Assembly: GCA_905618905.1 (NCBI GenBank)
Contig: CAJQTH010000009.1
Location: 1-36,460 of the forward strand
Direction of reading: 5' to 3'
Length of the DNA stretch: 36,460 nt
From: an uncultured Candidatus Pelagibacter sp.
GTDB lineage: Bacteria; Pseudomonadota; Alphaproteobacteria; Pelagibacterales; Pelagibacteraceae
The notes under the pieces: generated by a model
Told to the model about the DNA's origin: nothing
What the model saw: the letters and a program-made list of their open reading frames with translations, nothing else
Databases searched by the model: none
In this document: positions 17,133 through 26,154 of the stretch, piece after piece
Position numbering within the stretch: the first letter of the stretch is position 1
Layout of the letters: every line of letters starts with the position of its first letter
Translations under genes and position numbers: made by a program

Positions 17133-19460
17133 ATGCTACATACTAGTAAAGATATTAAAAATCCTGGTTTAAGAACTTTACCATCTGGAGTTGAAAGATA
17201 TTATGTAAAGGGTGGCGGCCTCTCAGTTATAGAAGTTTTACCAGATGACAAAATAAAAATCATAAATGAAGAAGGAAGGCAAATTTGTGAAATAATTGTT
17301 TTTAATTCAAAAGGCAAATCTGATTTATCAATTCTAAATTTAAAGGAAAATGCAAATGCTGACTTTTCAAAAAGAGCTATTGCTAATGATGAAAAAATTT
17401 CAAAACTATTTAAAAAAAAAAAATTAGATCTTAGTAAAGCAAAATCATCAATTATTTTTAATGAAGATTGTTTAATGGGAGAAAAGATTACCTTAACCTC
17501 TAAAGACAAATGTATAGTGATGATTGCTGCGCCAGGGAATGCAATGAATGTTCATGAACAAAATCCACCAACAGATTTAACCGTATTTTTAAGCAAAGCT
17601 AAATTTATAGAAACTGATGAGCAGTTTATTTTACCAGAACCTCTTAATGATCCAATAATTGAGCAACTTATAAAAAGAAGAACTGCCGAAACATATGAGG
17701 TAAAAGCTGGAGAATATATTCAGATAATTGATCCAGGTGGAAGACAATGTTCTGATTTTTTAGCTTTTGATACACAAAAGTTAAATGATGGTATTGAGAG
17801 TATTATTGATGATAAAGCAACACGAACCTTTATGGGTGGTGCTTACCCTGGGCCCGGTTTGTTTTCAAAGTTTTATGATGGTGATCATGAAGCAATGATT
17901 GAAGTTGTAAGAGATACAGTTGGAAGACATGATACTTTTAATCTTGCTTGCACCTCAAAATATTATGAGGATATGGGTTATATGGGTCATATTAATTGTA
18001 CTGACAATTTTAATAATAAATTAGATAAATATGACATCAATTCTAGGAAAAGTTGGTCTGCAATAAATCTTTTTTTCAATACTGCAATTGATGCCAATAA
18101 TGTTGCATCTTTTGATGAACCTTGGTCAAGACCTGGAGATTATGTTTTGTTTAGAGCTTTAAAAGATTTAACCTGCATATCGTCTGCTTGTCCTTGTGAT
18201 GTTGATGGTGCAAATGGCTGGAATCCGACTGATATTTTTGTTAGGACTTATTCAAAAGAAAAAAAATATTCAAAAGCAATAGCATTTAGAATGAAAACAG
18301 ACTCAGAGCCCAAACTAACTCAAGAAACAGGTTTCCATAAAAAAACTTCAGAACTGACAAGAAATTTTGTTGAGTATAAAGGTTTTTGGCTTGCTAACAA
18401 TTTTACGAATTCAGGAACTATAAAAGAATATACGGCTTGTAGAGAAAGTGTGATTGCAACTGACCTTTCACCTTTAAGAAAGTTTGAAATTCTTGGACCC
18501 GATGCAGAAAATTTAATGCAATACACATTAACTAGAAATGTTAAGAAATTATCCGTTGGTCAGGTAGTGTATTCAGCAATGTGTTATGAAAATGGATGTA
18601 TGCTAGATGATGGAACGTTATTTAAGTTAGGACAAGATAATTTTAGATGGATAGGTGGAGATGAATACAGTGGTGAATGGTTAAAGGAACAGGCAAAAAA
18701 GAAAAATTATAAAGTTTGGATAAAATCTGCAACAGATCATATTCATAACATTGCAGTGCAAGGTCCTAATAGTAGAAAAATTTTAGAAAAATTTGTTTGG
18801 ACACCTCCAATACAGCCTAACATTACTGAGCTTGAATGGTTTAGATTTACGATTGCAAGAATAGATCATGAAACAGGGACTCCTATTATAATTTCAAGAA
18901 CGGGTTACACTGGTGAACTTGGTTATGAAATATGGTGTCATCCAAAAGATGCTGCTGAAGTTTGGGATAAAGTTTGGGAAGCTGGTAAAGAATTTAATAT
19001 TACTCCTTTAGGGTTGGAGGCGCTTGATATGGTTCGTATTGAAGCTGGTCTTATTTTCTATGGTTATGAATTTGATGATCAAACAGACCCTTTTGAAGCA
19101 GGAATTGGATTTACAGTTCCGCTTAAAACTAAAGAAGATGATTTTATAGGTAAAGAGGAATTAATTAAAAGAAAAGCAAACCCACAAAAGAAATTAGTTG
19201 GCTTAGAATTAGGTGGTCACGAACCTGCAGCTCATGGTGATAATGCTTATATAGGTCGAGGTCAAGTTGGTGTAGTAACTAGTGGAATGTTGTCTCCTAA
19301 ACTAGCAAAAAATATTGCGCTATGCAGAATTGATGTTAAGTATTCTGAAATTGGAACTGAAGTAGAAATAGGAAAGATTGATGGTCATCAAAAAAGAATT
19401 ATTGCTACAGTGGTGCCTTTTCCTTTCTATGATCCAACTAAATCTAAAGTCAGAGCTTAA
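17133..19460 (+). CDS. tdm: trimethylamine N-oxide demethylase (Tdm)
   Basis: A 775-aa two-part enzyme. Residues 1-400 are a DUF1989-type metal domain, with two related halves visible (VLPDDKIKIINEEGRQICEI and VKAGEYIQIIDPGGRQCSDF). Residues from about 405 to the end are a GcvT-like folate-binding domain (TDLSPLRKFEILGPDAENLM, SRTGYTGELGYEIWCHP, LGLEALDMVRIEAGLIFYGYEF). Cys273, Cys289 and the cluster Cys348/353/355 (CISSACPC) are the likely zinc ligands. Known Tdm splits TMAO into dimethylamine and formaldehyde in the cytoplasm; the C-terminal domain can pass the one-carbon unit to THF. The ATG has no Shine-Dalgarno. The gene faces away from tmoX across 118 bases and is followed after five bases by a small MarR-like gene. 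The fusion of these two domains is specific enough for a firm call. Confidence 0.92.
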   Translation: MLHTSKDIKNPGLRTLPSGVERYYVKGGGLSVIEVLPDDKIKIINEEGRQICEIIVFNSKGKSDLSILNLKENANADFSKRAIANDEKISKLFKKKKLDLSKAKSSIIFNEDCLMGEKITLTSKDKCIVMIAAPGNAMNVHEQNPPTDLTVFLSKAKFIETDEQFILPEPLNDPIIEQLIKRRTAETYEVKAGEYIQIIDPGGRQCSDFLAFDTQKLNDGIESIIDDKATRTFMGGAYPGPGLFSKFYDGDHEAMIEVVRDTVGRHDTFNLACTSKYYEDMGYMGHINCTDNFNNKLDKYDINSRKSWSAINLFFNTAIDANNVASFDEPWSRPGDYVLFRALKDLTCISSACPCDVDGANGWNPTDIFVRTYSKEKKYSKAIAFRMKTDSEPKLTQETGFHKKTSELTRNFVEYKGFWLANNFTNSGTIKEYTACRESVIATDLSPLRKFEILGPDAENLMQYTLTRNVKKLSVGQVVYSAMCYENGCMLDDGTLFKLGQDNFRWIGGDEYSGEWLKEQAKKKNYKVWIKSATDHIHNIAVQGPNSRKILEKFVWTPPIQPNITELEWFRFTIARIDHETGTPIIISRTGYTGELGYEIWCHPKDAAEVWDKVWEAGKEFNITPLGLEALDMVRIEAGLIFYGYEFDDQTDPFEAGIGFTVPLKTKEDDFIGKEELIKRKANPQKKLVGLELGGHEPAAHGDNAYIGRGQVGVVTSGMLSPKLAKNIALCRIDVKYSEIGTEVEIGKIDGHQKRIIATVVPFPFYDPTKSKVRA

Positions 19461-19465
19461 ATAAT

Positions 19466-19816
19466 ATGACAGATGAAAAAAAAAGTCTTTTAGACTTCTG
19501 GGAGGATCAAGTTAAGCAATCCCACACTTCAAGTAATTATTATTTTAGAAAGTCACCTTCTCATTATCATTTGATGTTGTTAGTAATGCATGCATATAAG
19601 GTTGATGAAAAGCTTTCGGTAGAAGAATTAAAAACAAGACTTTTTAAAACTTCCAGACCAAAAGCGGCTTTAATAATTAATGAAGCGTGTATAAAGGGAT
19701 TCTTCTTTTTAGAAAAAACTTCAACTGATCAGCGAATAAAAAATATTAGGCCAAGTGAATCTTTTATTAATGAATTTAATGAATACTTACTCAGACTAAA
19801 AAACATAAGCTATTAA
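19466..19816 (+). CDS. small winged-helix, MarR-like protein
   Basis: A 116-aa protein. Residues 50-105 read like a MarR-type winged helix: LSVEELKTRL, the recognition-helix-like TSRPKAALIINEACIKGFF, then LEKTSTDQRIKNIRPSESF, which matches the wing motif that is usually DRR followed by a Thr/Pro-Ser end. The N-terminal part (FWEDQVKQSHTSSNYYFRKSPSHYHLMLL) would be the dimerising helices. No membrane or signal segment. It starts five bases after tdm, so it is probably translated from the same message. A role as the local regulator of TMAO genes is plausible, but the identification rests on pattern recognition only. Confidence 0.6.
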   Translation: MTDEKKSLLDFWEDQVKQSHTSSNYYFRKSPSHYHLMLLVMHAYKVDEKLSVEELKTRLFKTSRPKAALIINEACIKGFFFLEKTSTDQRIKNIRPSESFINEFNEYLLRLKNISY

Positions 19817-19919
19817 AGGTTTATTTAAGAACGTCACACTTAATTACTATTTTATATATATATATTTTTGTTATAAAAATAATCCTATTAATTGTTTTTA
19901 AGAAGAATAATCTTTTCTC
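19817..19919 (+). promoter_or_regulatory. AT-rich gap before the FAD oxidoreductase
   Basis: A 103-base gap with a TATATATATAT run at about 19855-19865 and no hairpin followed by a T-run. It probably holds the promoter of the downstream flavoenzyme, but no exact element can be chosen in such AT-rich sequence. No ribosome-binding site better than weak AAGAA precedes the next ATG. Confidence 0.3.
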
Positions 19920-21248
19920 ATGTCAACTCTACCAACTAAAGCTAAAGTAGTAATTATCGGTGGCGGAATTCATGGGTTAAGTACAGCATGGAAACTTTCT
20001 GAAACTTATAAAAATCCAGGTGATATTGTAATCTTGGAAAAAAAAGATACGGCAGCAGGTGCAAGCGGAATAGCTTGTGGTGTTATAAGAAATAATTATT
20101 TCCAACCAGCTATGAGAGAATTAATGGCTCACTCTGTTTCAGTGTGGGAAAGTGATCCTAAAGCTTGGAATTACAATGCAGTAGGATATTTGCAAATTTC
20201 TCCAGAAGTTATGCATGAAGATGTTGCTACAATTTATGAACAGCAAAAAGCTATTGGATATGAATCAGAATTTATTGAAGGTGAAAAAGAATGTACTAAA
20301 TATATGAAGGGTATGTTTGATGATTGGCAGGCACAAGGCATAACATCTGTACTTCATGAAAAAAAAGGTGGATATGCTTTTAATAAAGATTCAGTAAAAG
20401 CTCTTGAAAGTAAATCTGTTATAAATGGAGTTAATATAGTTAAGGGTGTAACAGTTACAGGATTTAAAAAAGGAAGTACTGGTAAAGCGGTTGCAGGTGT
20501 TGAAACAGATAAGGGACTTATTGAGTGTGAACAAGTCGTTGTTGGTGCTGGTCCTTGGGTTAGAGATTTTTGGAATATGTTAGAACTTCCAAAATTTGCT
20601 AATATTAAAGGGCAAGATGGAAAGTTCCATAAAGAAGATATGTGGAAATACTGGATGTTACAAGAAGGTGTTATCGGTGTTGATAAAGATTTTTTAAAAA
20701 TGAATGATGGTGGTCAACCTCCGGTAATGCATGTCGACTCAACTGCTCCATTATACTCAGACACAACCAAAAAATTACTTACAGAAGAACTTTGGGGAAT
20801 TTATTACAAGCCAGATATTGAAGGTCTTGGTGTGCAGGGTGGGACATCTCCTTACATAGTTGATAAACATTTTGATGAAATAAATATTGATCCTTACGGA
20901 CTTGACTCTCCTGAATTTCAAACAACAGAAGCTTTTAATGATATGTGGTGTTCGGCTTTAGCACATTGTCAAAAAAGATTTGAAGGTAAAACAAATTTAT
21001 ATAGAAAAGGACCATCAGGTGGTCTTGGATGTATGACTCCAGATAACTTTCCAATCTTTGATAGATTTTTAGAAAATGTTTATATGATAGCTGATGCTAA
21101 CCATGGTTATAAAATGATTGGTGTTGGCGAGCTTGTTGCAAAAGAAATTCTTGGAACTGAAAGTGAATTATTAAAACCTTTCAGATTTGATCGTTATGAA
21201 AAAGGTGAACTTCACCCTACTTCAAATAGTCCATTTCCATGGAGCTAA
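19920..21248 (+). CDS. FAD-dependent amine oxidoreductase (DAO family)
   Basis: A 442-aa single-chain flavoenzyme of the D-amino-acid/sarcosine/dimethylglycine oxidase family. The FAD motif VVIIGGGIHGLSTAWKL lies at about 10-26, the second FAD segment GASGIACGVIRNNY near 48-61, a substrate-side region GAGPWVRDFW near 204, and the C-terminal flavin cap GLGCMTPDNFPIFDRF and ADANHGYKMIGVGELVAKEIL near 365-415. There is no C-terminal folate domain, unlike dimethylglycine dehydrogenase, and no delta/alpha/gamma partners nearby, so it acts alone or passes electrons to an unknown acceptor. It lies between tdm and the glnT operon and is a candidate for the dimethylamine or another secondary/tertiary amine step. 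The exact substrate is unknown. Confidence 0.8.
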   Translation: MSTLPTKAKVVIIGGGIHGLSTAWKLSETYKNPGDIVILEKKDTAAGASGIACGVIRNNYFQPAMRELMAHSVSVWESDPKAWNYNAVGYLQISPEVMHEDVATIYEQQKAIGYESEFIEGEKECTKYMKGMFDDWQAQGITSVLHEKKGGYAFNKDSVKALESKSVINGVNIVKGVTVTGFKKGSTGKAVAGVETDKGLIECEQVVVGAGPWVRDFWNMLELPKFANIKGQDGKFHKEDMWKYWMLQEGVIGVDKDFLKMNDGGQPPVMHVDSTAPLYSDTTKKLLTEELWGIYYKPDIEGLGVQGGTSPYIVDKHFDEINIDPYGLDSPEFQTTEAFNDMWCSALAHCQKRFEGKTNLYRKGPSGGLGCMTPDNFPIFDRFLENVYMIADANHGYKMIGVGELVAKEILGTESELLKPFRFDRYEKGELHPTSNSPFPWS

Positions 21249-21436
21249 GCTCGTAGCTATAAAATTAAATTATATAAATTTTAAATCAAAAATAATTTTT
21301 TTTACACAACTTATGCACGTAATTAACTCATTCTAGTTATACAAATTATATATATTTATTATAATCAAGATACCTAGACACTAATATATTTTTCAGTTAC
21401 GGTTCGATAAATAAAAATTCATTAGAGGGAGAGATA
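21249..21436 (+). promoter_or_regulatory. glnT upstream region
   Basis: This 188-base gap is one of the longest non-coding stretches in the window. A perfect TATAAT at 21360-21365 could be the -10 element, with only a poor -35 match 17 bases further up. That would leave a leader of about 65 bases. A strong ribosome-binding site GAGGGAGAGA lies at 21425-21434. A five-base-pair palindrome (GAGCT-A-AGCTC) covers the stop codon of the preceding gene, but no T-run follows it. No known riboswitch fold is recognisable by eye. Confidence 0.4.
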
Positions 21437-22906
21437 ATGACTGATCTAGACAAGCACGTTGCACAACCAGGAAGAGACAAATTAGTAAAGCAAGTTAGAG
21501 CTAAAATTAATGAACTAGGTGTCGAATATATTTATTTTCAATTTATCTCTGTAACTGGAAGAGTTGTTGGAAAAGGTATTCCTACTGATCACTGGGAAAG
21601 GACTTGTGAGAAAGGCTTTCAATTAGTTTATGGAGCAACAGCAAACTTATTTGTTGATCGTCATGGAGATTATATTGGTTATGGCCCAGAAGCAAAAGAG
21701 CTAGTTGGCATACCTGATCCTGAAACTTTTTGTCAGCTTCCTTGGGATAAAAAAGTTGCAAGAGTATTTGTTACTTGTTTTAGAAATAGAGAAGAAAGAG
21801 ATAATCCAGGTGCACATTTAACTTCAGATTGTCGTGGAAATTTAAGAATACATGCTCAAGAATTTAAAAAGAAACATGGCTACCAATTAAGAGTTGGGAC
21901 TGAGCCAGAAATGATGTGGTTAACTAAAAATGAAGATGGTTCACCTACTGGTAAAGGTTTTTCAAAGCCTTATTGCTATCATATAGATCAATTTGAATCT
22001 CTGAGACCAGTTTTTATGCAGGTATTTAAGTACGCTAGAGCTATGGGTTTTGATATGATTCAAGGTGATCATGAAGATGCACCAGGACAATTAGAATTAA
22101 ACTGGATGTACGATGATGTTTTGAGAAATGCAGATAGACTTTCTACTTACAGACAAATTTGTGCACAAGTAGCTAGAGAGTTTAATTTGATAGCTTGTTT
22201 TATGACAAAACCTTTTATGGGTGTGTCAGCAAGTGGTTGTCACACGAACATGTCTTTATGGACAGGTGGAAAAGATAAAGTTAATAAACTATCTCATAAA
22301 TCTTTACCAGGAATGGATGAGGTATTTACTTACGTTGAGGGTGGAACAAATACTTTTATGCCTGACACTAAAGATATTCAATTACCAGGTAAAATTGGAT
22401 TGAAAGCTATTGGTGGTGTGATGAAACATTTGGGAGCATTAACTGCAATTGGTTCGTCTACTGTAAACTCATACAGAAGACTATGGGACACAGGATTTTG
22501 GGCGCCTGTTTATGCTGACTGGGGATTTCAAAATAGAACTTGTGGATTAAGAGTGTCTGCACCGGGAAGATTTGAATATCGTTCAGTTGATTCAATGCAC
22601 AATCCATACTTGATGGGTTCAGGATTGTTAAAATGTTTTGATGATGGAATAACAAATAACATTGACCCAGGAAAGCCCGAGTCTAGAAGTATGTATGAAG
22701 CTCAAGCTGCTGGAAAAATAGTTAAAAAATTACCAATGAGTCTCGGTGAGGCTTTAAATCGTTTGGCAGAAGATGAGGTTATAAAATCAGCTATGCCGGA
22801 TGAAATGTATAAAGTTTTCCATTGGTATAAAAATGATGAATGGGAAAAATTTTTAGGCGCAACAACTCAATGGGATCTAGATACTTATCTGGATTGTCTA
22901 CCGTAA
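21437..22906 (+). CDS. glnT: GlnT-type glutamine synthetase family enzyme
   Basis: A 489-aa glutamine-synthetase-fold ligase joining an amine to glutamate with ATP. Visible active-site motifs are GTEPEMMWL (metal-binding glutamate), QGDHEDAPGQLELNWMYDD, SGCHTNMSLW (ATP-side histidine), SSTVNSYRRLW (arginine flap) and GRFEYRSVDSMHNPYL. There is no adenylylation-site region of the GSI type, and the protein is longer than GmaS, with a distinct C-terminus (YKNDEWEKFLGATTQWDLDTYL). It heads the glnT-glxB-glxC-glxD block, the same set known from rhizobia and related alphaproteobacteria. It is paralogous to the gmaS gene 8.6 kb downstream. The amine substrate is not settled by sequence; ammonia is the default, with the nearby Amt transporter in favour. 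Confidence 0.85.
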   Translation: MTDLDKHVAQPGRDKLVKQVRAKINELGVEYIYFQFISVTGRVVGKGIPTDHWERTCEKGFQLVYGATANLFVDRHGDYIGYGPEAKELVGIPDPETFCQLPWDKKVARVFVTCFRNREERDNPGAHLTSDCRGNLRIHAQEFKKKHGYQLRVGTEPEMMWLTKNEDGSPTGKGFSKPYCYHIDQFESLRPVFMQVFKYARAMGFDMIQGDHEDAPGQLELNWMYDDVLRNADRLSTYRQICAQVAREFNLIACFMTKPFMGVSASGCHTNMSLWTGGKDKVNKLSHKSLPGMDEVFTYVEGGTNTFMPDTKDIQLPGKIGLKAIGGVMKHLGALTAIGSSTVNSYRRLWDTGFWAPVYADWGFQNRTCGLRVSAPGRFEYRSVDSMHNPYLMGSGLLKCFDDGITNNIDPGKPESRSMYEAQAAGKIVKKLPMSLGEALNRLAEDEVIKSAMPDEMYKVFHWYKNDEWEKFLGATTQWDLDTYLDCLP

Positions 22907-22934
22907 TCTTAATTATAAATAAAGGGAGAGAAAT

Positions 22935-23879
22935 ATGTGTGGTATCGCAGGTTTAATTCATAGAGGAAAATCCTCCAATGTAGGAAGTGAACTACAGGGG
23001 ATGTTACAAGCATTAAAGCATAGGGGGGAAGATTCTACCGGTTATGCTTTGTATGGTGATACAGATGGTAAAAATTTTATCATGCGTTTTAAAGTAGGTG
23101 AAAATGTAGGTGAAGGAAGTTCTTCAATAATGGAAGATGTTTCGGTTTACGATGCAAGAAAAAAAATAGTTGATCAATACCTCTCAGAATTAGGTGCAAA
23201 AATAGTTAAAGAAGAAAGAGTTCTACCCTATTCTTTAAGATATGAACTTGCTTACGATGCAAAAGATCTATTAGAGTTTTCACAAAAAATTGAAAGCATT
23301 CCAGGTGTTGAAATTCTTTCAATGGGAAAGTCTTTAGAGGTAATTAAAGATCTAGGTAATGCTCAAATGGTTTGTGACAGATACAGTTTAGATAAAGTAG
23401 TTGGAACTCACGCAATTGGTCATGCTAGAATGGCTACTGAATCTGGTGTTGACATTAAGTCTGCTCACCCTTTTTGGGGTTATCCTTTTAGTGATGTTTC
23501 TGTGGTTCATAACGGTCAATTAACTAATTATTGGAACAACAGAAGATTACTTGAGAATAAAGGGATGAGATTTATGTCTGAATGTGATTCAGAGTTAATC
23601 GCTGTTTATATTGCCCAAAAAATGAGAGAAGGAGCATCTCTTGAAGAAGGTATGAAAGCTTCTTTAACAGGTCTTGATGGTGTGTTTACATATTTTGTAG
23701 CCACCAAAGATTCTTTGGGAATGGCAAAAGATACTATGGCTGCAAAACCTTTGGTTCTTTATGAATCAGACGATCTAGTAGCAATGGGTTCAGAAGAAAT
23801 AGCAATCAGATCAGTTCTACCACAAGAGATAGACACATATGATCCATATGATGGAGAGGTAAAAGTATGGCAAATTTAA
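22935..23879 (+). CDS. glxB: class II glutamine amidotransferase subunit (GlxB)
   Basis: A 314-aa Ntn-type glutamine amidotransferase, the glutaminase-like subunit of a split glutamate-synthase system. The N-terminus MCGIAGLIHRGK exposes Cys2 as nucleophile after removal of Met. Other family motifs are ALKHRGEDSTGYALYG, HAIGHARMATESGVD, VVHNGQLTNYWNN and ECDSELIAVYIAQ. A strong ribosome-binding site (AGGGAGAGA, 22923-22931) precedes the ATG. In the complex it would release the gamma-bound nitrogen (ammonia or amine) from the amide made by GlnT and hand it to the GlxC/GlxD part. It overlaps glxC by 13 bases. Confidence 0.9.
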   Translation: MCGIAGLIHRGKSSNVGSELQGMLQALKHRGEDSTGYALYGDTDGKNFIMRFKVGENVGEGSSSIMEDVSVYDARKKIVDQYLSELGAKIVKEERVLPYSLRYELAYDAKDLLEFSQKIESIPGVEILSMGKSLEVIKDLGNAQMVCDRYSLDKVVGTHAIGHARMATESGVDIKSAHPFWGYPFSDVSVVHNGQLTNYWNNRRLLENKGMRFMSECDSELIAVYIAQKMREGASLEEGMKASLTGLDGVFTYFVATKDSLGMAKDTMAAKPLVLYESDDLVAMGSEEIAIRSVLPQEIDTYDPYDGEVKVWQI

Positions 23880-24721
23880 AGACTACAGCAAAGAAAACAA
23901 AGTCACAATCAATGGGTATGCACTCAGAAGTTTTGACTGGAAGAACTCAACAAAAGTTTTTTAATCCTGATGAAGGTGAAAATCTTTATTATTTTGGCAC
24001 TTACGATGTTGATTTTAATAAAAGAACAGAGCTGGATGTTAAAGAAATGACAGCTGCTGATGCCAATAAAGAAATTGATAACTTAATGAGCCAAGGTTTT
24101 GGAACAATCGTGATTAAAAACCCTCAAGGAAAACACAGTTTAGGTGTTGGTATTTTAAATAAACTAAATTTAATTTTTGAAGGAAGTTTGGGCTATTTTG
24201 GTATGGGATCTTGTGACGGACCTACTGTAAGAATTAATGGTAGAGTTGGTTGGTCTTGTGCAGAAAACTTAATGGCTGGAAAAGTTGTTATAGAAAAAAA
24301 TGCTGGCTCTTGTTTTGGTGCAGCTATTAGAGGTGGAGACTTAATTTGTAAAGGTAGTGTTGGTGCTAGAACTGGTATCGATATGAAGGGTGGAACTATT
24401 ATTGTTGGTGGTGATGCTGGGGCTTTTACAGGTTTCATGATGCAAAGAGGAAGAATAATTATTTTAGGTGATGTTGGAATAAATTTAGGAGATTCTATGT
24501 ATGATGGAACAATTTTCATTGGTGGAAAAATTGGTTCTTTTGGAAGTGATGCAATTCCTGCTGATCTAACTGATACAGACCAAGACTGGTTAAAAAGAAA
24601 ATTGAAAGTTGCAGAGATTGGTGAAAAATTTGACGTCAGTAAAATGACAAAAATAGTCGCAGGGAAAAAACTTTGGAACTATGATAATCTAGAACCTCAT
24701 GAAAAGAAAGGAGCTATATAA
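23867..24721 (+). CDS. glxC: glutamate synthase GXGXG-domain subunit (GlxC)
   Basis: A 284-aa protein corresponding to the C-terminal beta-helix domain of large glutamate synthase. After a basic leader (NLKTTAKKTKSQS) the chain shows repeated G-x-x-G turns: GSLGYFGMGSCDG, RVGWSCAENLMAG, NAGSCFGAAIRGG, SVGARTGIDMKGG, DAGAFTGFMMQRG and DVGINLGDSMYDG. These form a right-handed helix that packs between the amidase and the FMN subunits and carries part of the channel. The start used lies 13 bases inside glxB; a later internal Met (MGMHSEVL) would avoid the overlap but lose the basic leader. The stop shares one base with the glxD start (TAATG). Confidence 0.88.
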   Translation: MANLKTTAKKTKSQSMGMHSEVLTGRTQQKFFNPDEGENLYYFGTYDVDFNKRTELDVKEMTAADANKEIDNLMSQGFGTIVIKNPQGKHSLGVGILNKLNLIFEGSLGYFGMGSCDGPTVRINGRVGWSCAENLMAGKVVIEKNAGSCFGAAIRGGDLICKGSVGARTGIDMKGGTIIVGGDAGAFTGFMMQRGRIIILGDVGINLGDSMYDGTIFIGGKIGSFGSDAIPADLTDTDQDWLKRKLKVAEIGEKFDVSKMTKIVAGKKLWNYDNLEPHEKKGAI

Positions 24722-26145
24722 TGGCTAAAAAGAAAACTAAAAAAAATGAAAAAAAATTAAAAAAAGTAAGCAGCAATGTTGGTGGAAAAGCTGACGTTCA
24801 CGTACCTGAAGAAGGAAAAAGAAATAAAAGTTTATTAGGTCACAATGCTATTTTTACTCCTGAAGTTATAGACGATATTCATATTAAAGCTCAGCTTGGA
24901 AGATACAGAATGCGTGGAATGGCATTAATGAAAAAAATTCCTACATTTGATGATTTAGTTTTCTTACCTGGTACTCTTACAAGATTTGTAATCGAAGGTT
25001 ACAGAGAAAAATGTGAAACAAAGACTATAATCGGACCAAATTGCGAAAACCCAATTGAACTAGATATACCAGTATATATTACAGGTATGAGTTTTGGAGC
25101 ACTTTCTTATGAAGCAAAAACTGCTTTAGCAAGAGGAGCAACCATGGCTGGGAGCGCTACATGCTCAGGTGAAGGTGGAATGATCCCAGATGAAAGAAGA
25201 TATTCTGAAAAGTGGTATTACCAATGTATTCAATCAAGATATGGTTTTAATCCTCATCACGCTCAACTTGCTGATGCAATTGAAGTATTTATTGGACAAG
25301 GACAAAAAGTTGGAATGGGTGGACACTTAATGGGTCAAAAGGTTACTGACCAAGTTGCAGAAATGAGATCCCTACCCTCTGGTATTGATCAAAGATCTCC
25401 AGCAAGACATCCTGACTGGTTAGGTCCGGATGATTTAGCTTTAAAAGTTGAAGAGTTAAGACAGTTAACAAAAAATAAAGTGCCAATTCAATTAAAACTA
25501 GGTGCATCAAAAGTTTATGATGATGTTCGTATGGCTGCAAAATGTAACCCTGACTCAATCTTTTTAGATGGGATGGAAGGTTCGACTGGAGCAGGCCCTC
25601 ATATAGCTGCTGCAAATACTGGTATTCCTGGTATTGCTGCAATCAGAGAAGCAAGAAGAGCTATTGATGATGTTGGTAAAACTGGTCAAGTAACTTTAAT
25701 TTATGCTGGTGGTGTTAGAGATGGTGCTGATATGGCAAAAGCTTTGGCGTTAGGTGCTGATGCAATAGCAATTGGAACTGGTGCTTTAATAGCGTTGAAC
25801 TGTAACAAAGATATTCCAGAAGCAAACTTTGAAAAAGAGATGGGTGTTAAAGCTGGTGATTGTTATCACTGCCATACTGGACGTTGTCCAGTAGGTGTTG
25901 CAACACAAGACCCTAAATTAAGAGCTAGATTAAATCCTGATGATGCTGCATTAAGAGTTTATAATTACCTTCATGCAATGACATTAGAAGCTCAGCTTTT
26001 AGCAAGAGCTTGTGGTAAAACTAATATTCACTCTTTAGAGCCTGAAGATTTAGCTGCATTAACAATGGAAGCATCTGCATTAGCAAAAGTTCCAATGACT
26101 GGAACCAACTATACTGTTGGTGTTGATAATTATCATAAAATATAA
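24721..26145 (+). CDS. glxD: glutamate synthase FMN / Fe-S subunit (GlxD)
   Basis: A 474-aa protein matching the FMN-binding, 2-oxoglutarate-site barrel of glutamate synthase. It has a lysine-rich N-terminal leader (about 20 residues), VYITGMSFGALSYEAKTALARGA, SGEGGMIPDERRY, EVFIGQGQKVGMGGHLMGQKV, HPDWLGPDDL, LDGMEGSTGAGP and YAGGVRDGADMAKALALGADAIAIGTGAL. The cluster motif is DCYHCHTGRCPVGVATQDP: Cys381, Cys384 and Cys389 are suited to hold a 3Fe-4S cluster, though the first spacing is two residues instead of the usual five in GltS. It would reduce the imine of 2-oxoglutarate formed with the delivered nitrogen. One base overlaps glxC, and it is followed after nine bases by the 135-aa unknown gene. 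Confidence 0.9.
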   Translation: MAKKKTKKNEKKLKKVSSNVGGKADVHVPEEGKRNKSLLGHNAIFTPEVIDDIHIKAQLGRYRMRGMALMKKIPTFDDLVFLPGTLTRFVIEGYREKCETKTIIGPNCENPIELDIPVYITGMSFGALSYEAKTALARGATMAGSATCSGEGGMIPDERRYSEKWYYQCIQSRYGFNPHHAQLADAIEVFIGQGQKVGMGGHLMGQKVTDQVAEMRSLPSGIDQRSPARHPDWLGPDDLALKVEELRQLTKNKVPIQLKLGASKVYDDVRMAAKCNPDSIFLDGMEGSTGAGPHIAAANTGIPGIAAIREARRAIDDVGKTGQVTLIYAGGVRDGADMAKALALGADAIAIGTGALIALNCNKDIPEANFEKEMGVKAGDCYHCHTGRCPVGVATQDPKLRARLNPDDAALRVYNYLHAMTLEAQLLARACGKTNIHSLEPEDLAALTMEASALAKVPMTGTNYTVGVDNYHKI

Positions 26146-26154
26146 GGATCAAAA

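Noticed and set aside
17201..17509. 102-codon antisense frame within tdm
   Set aside because: Its composition is the complement of the well-supported tdm N-terminal domain; no family features.
21241..21260. GAGCT-A-AGCTC palindrome over the stop codon as a terminator
   Set aside because: Short stem with no following T-run; transcription could pass it.
24193..24519. 108-codon antisense frame within glxC
   Set aside because: It mirrors the glycine-rich repeats of glxC, giving a proline/isoleucine-rich nonsense sequence; no ribosome-binding site or plausible domain.
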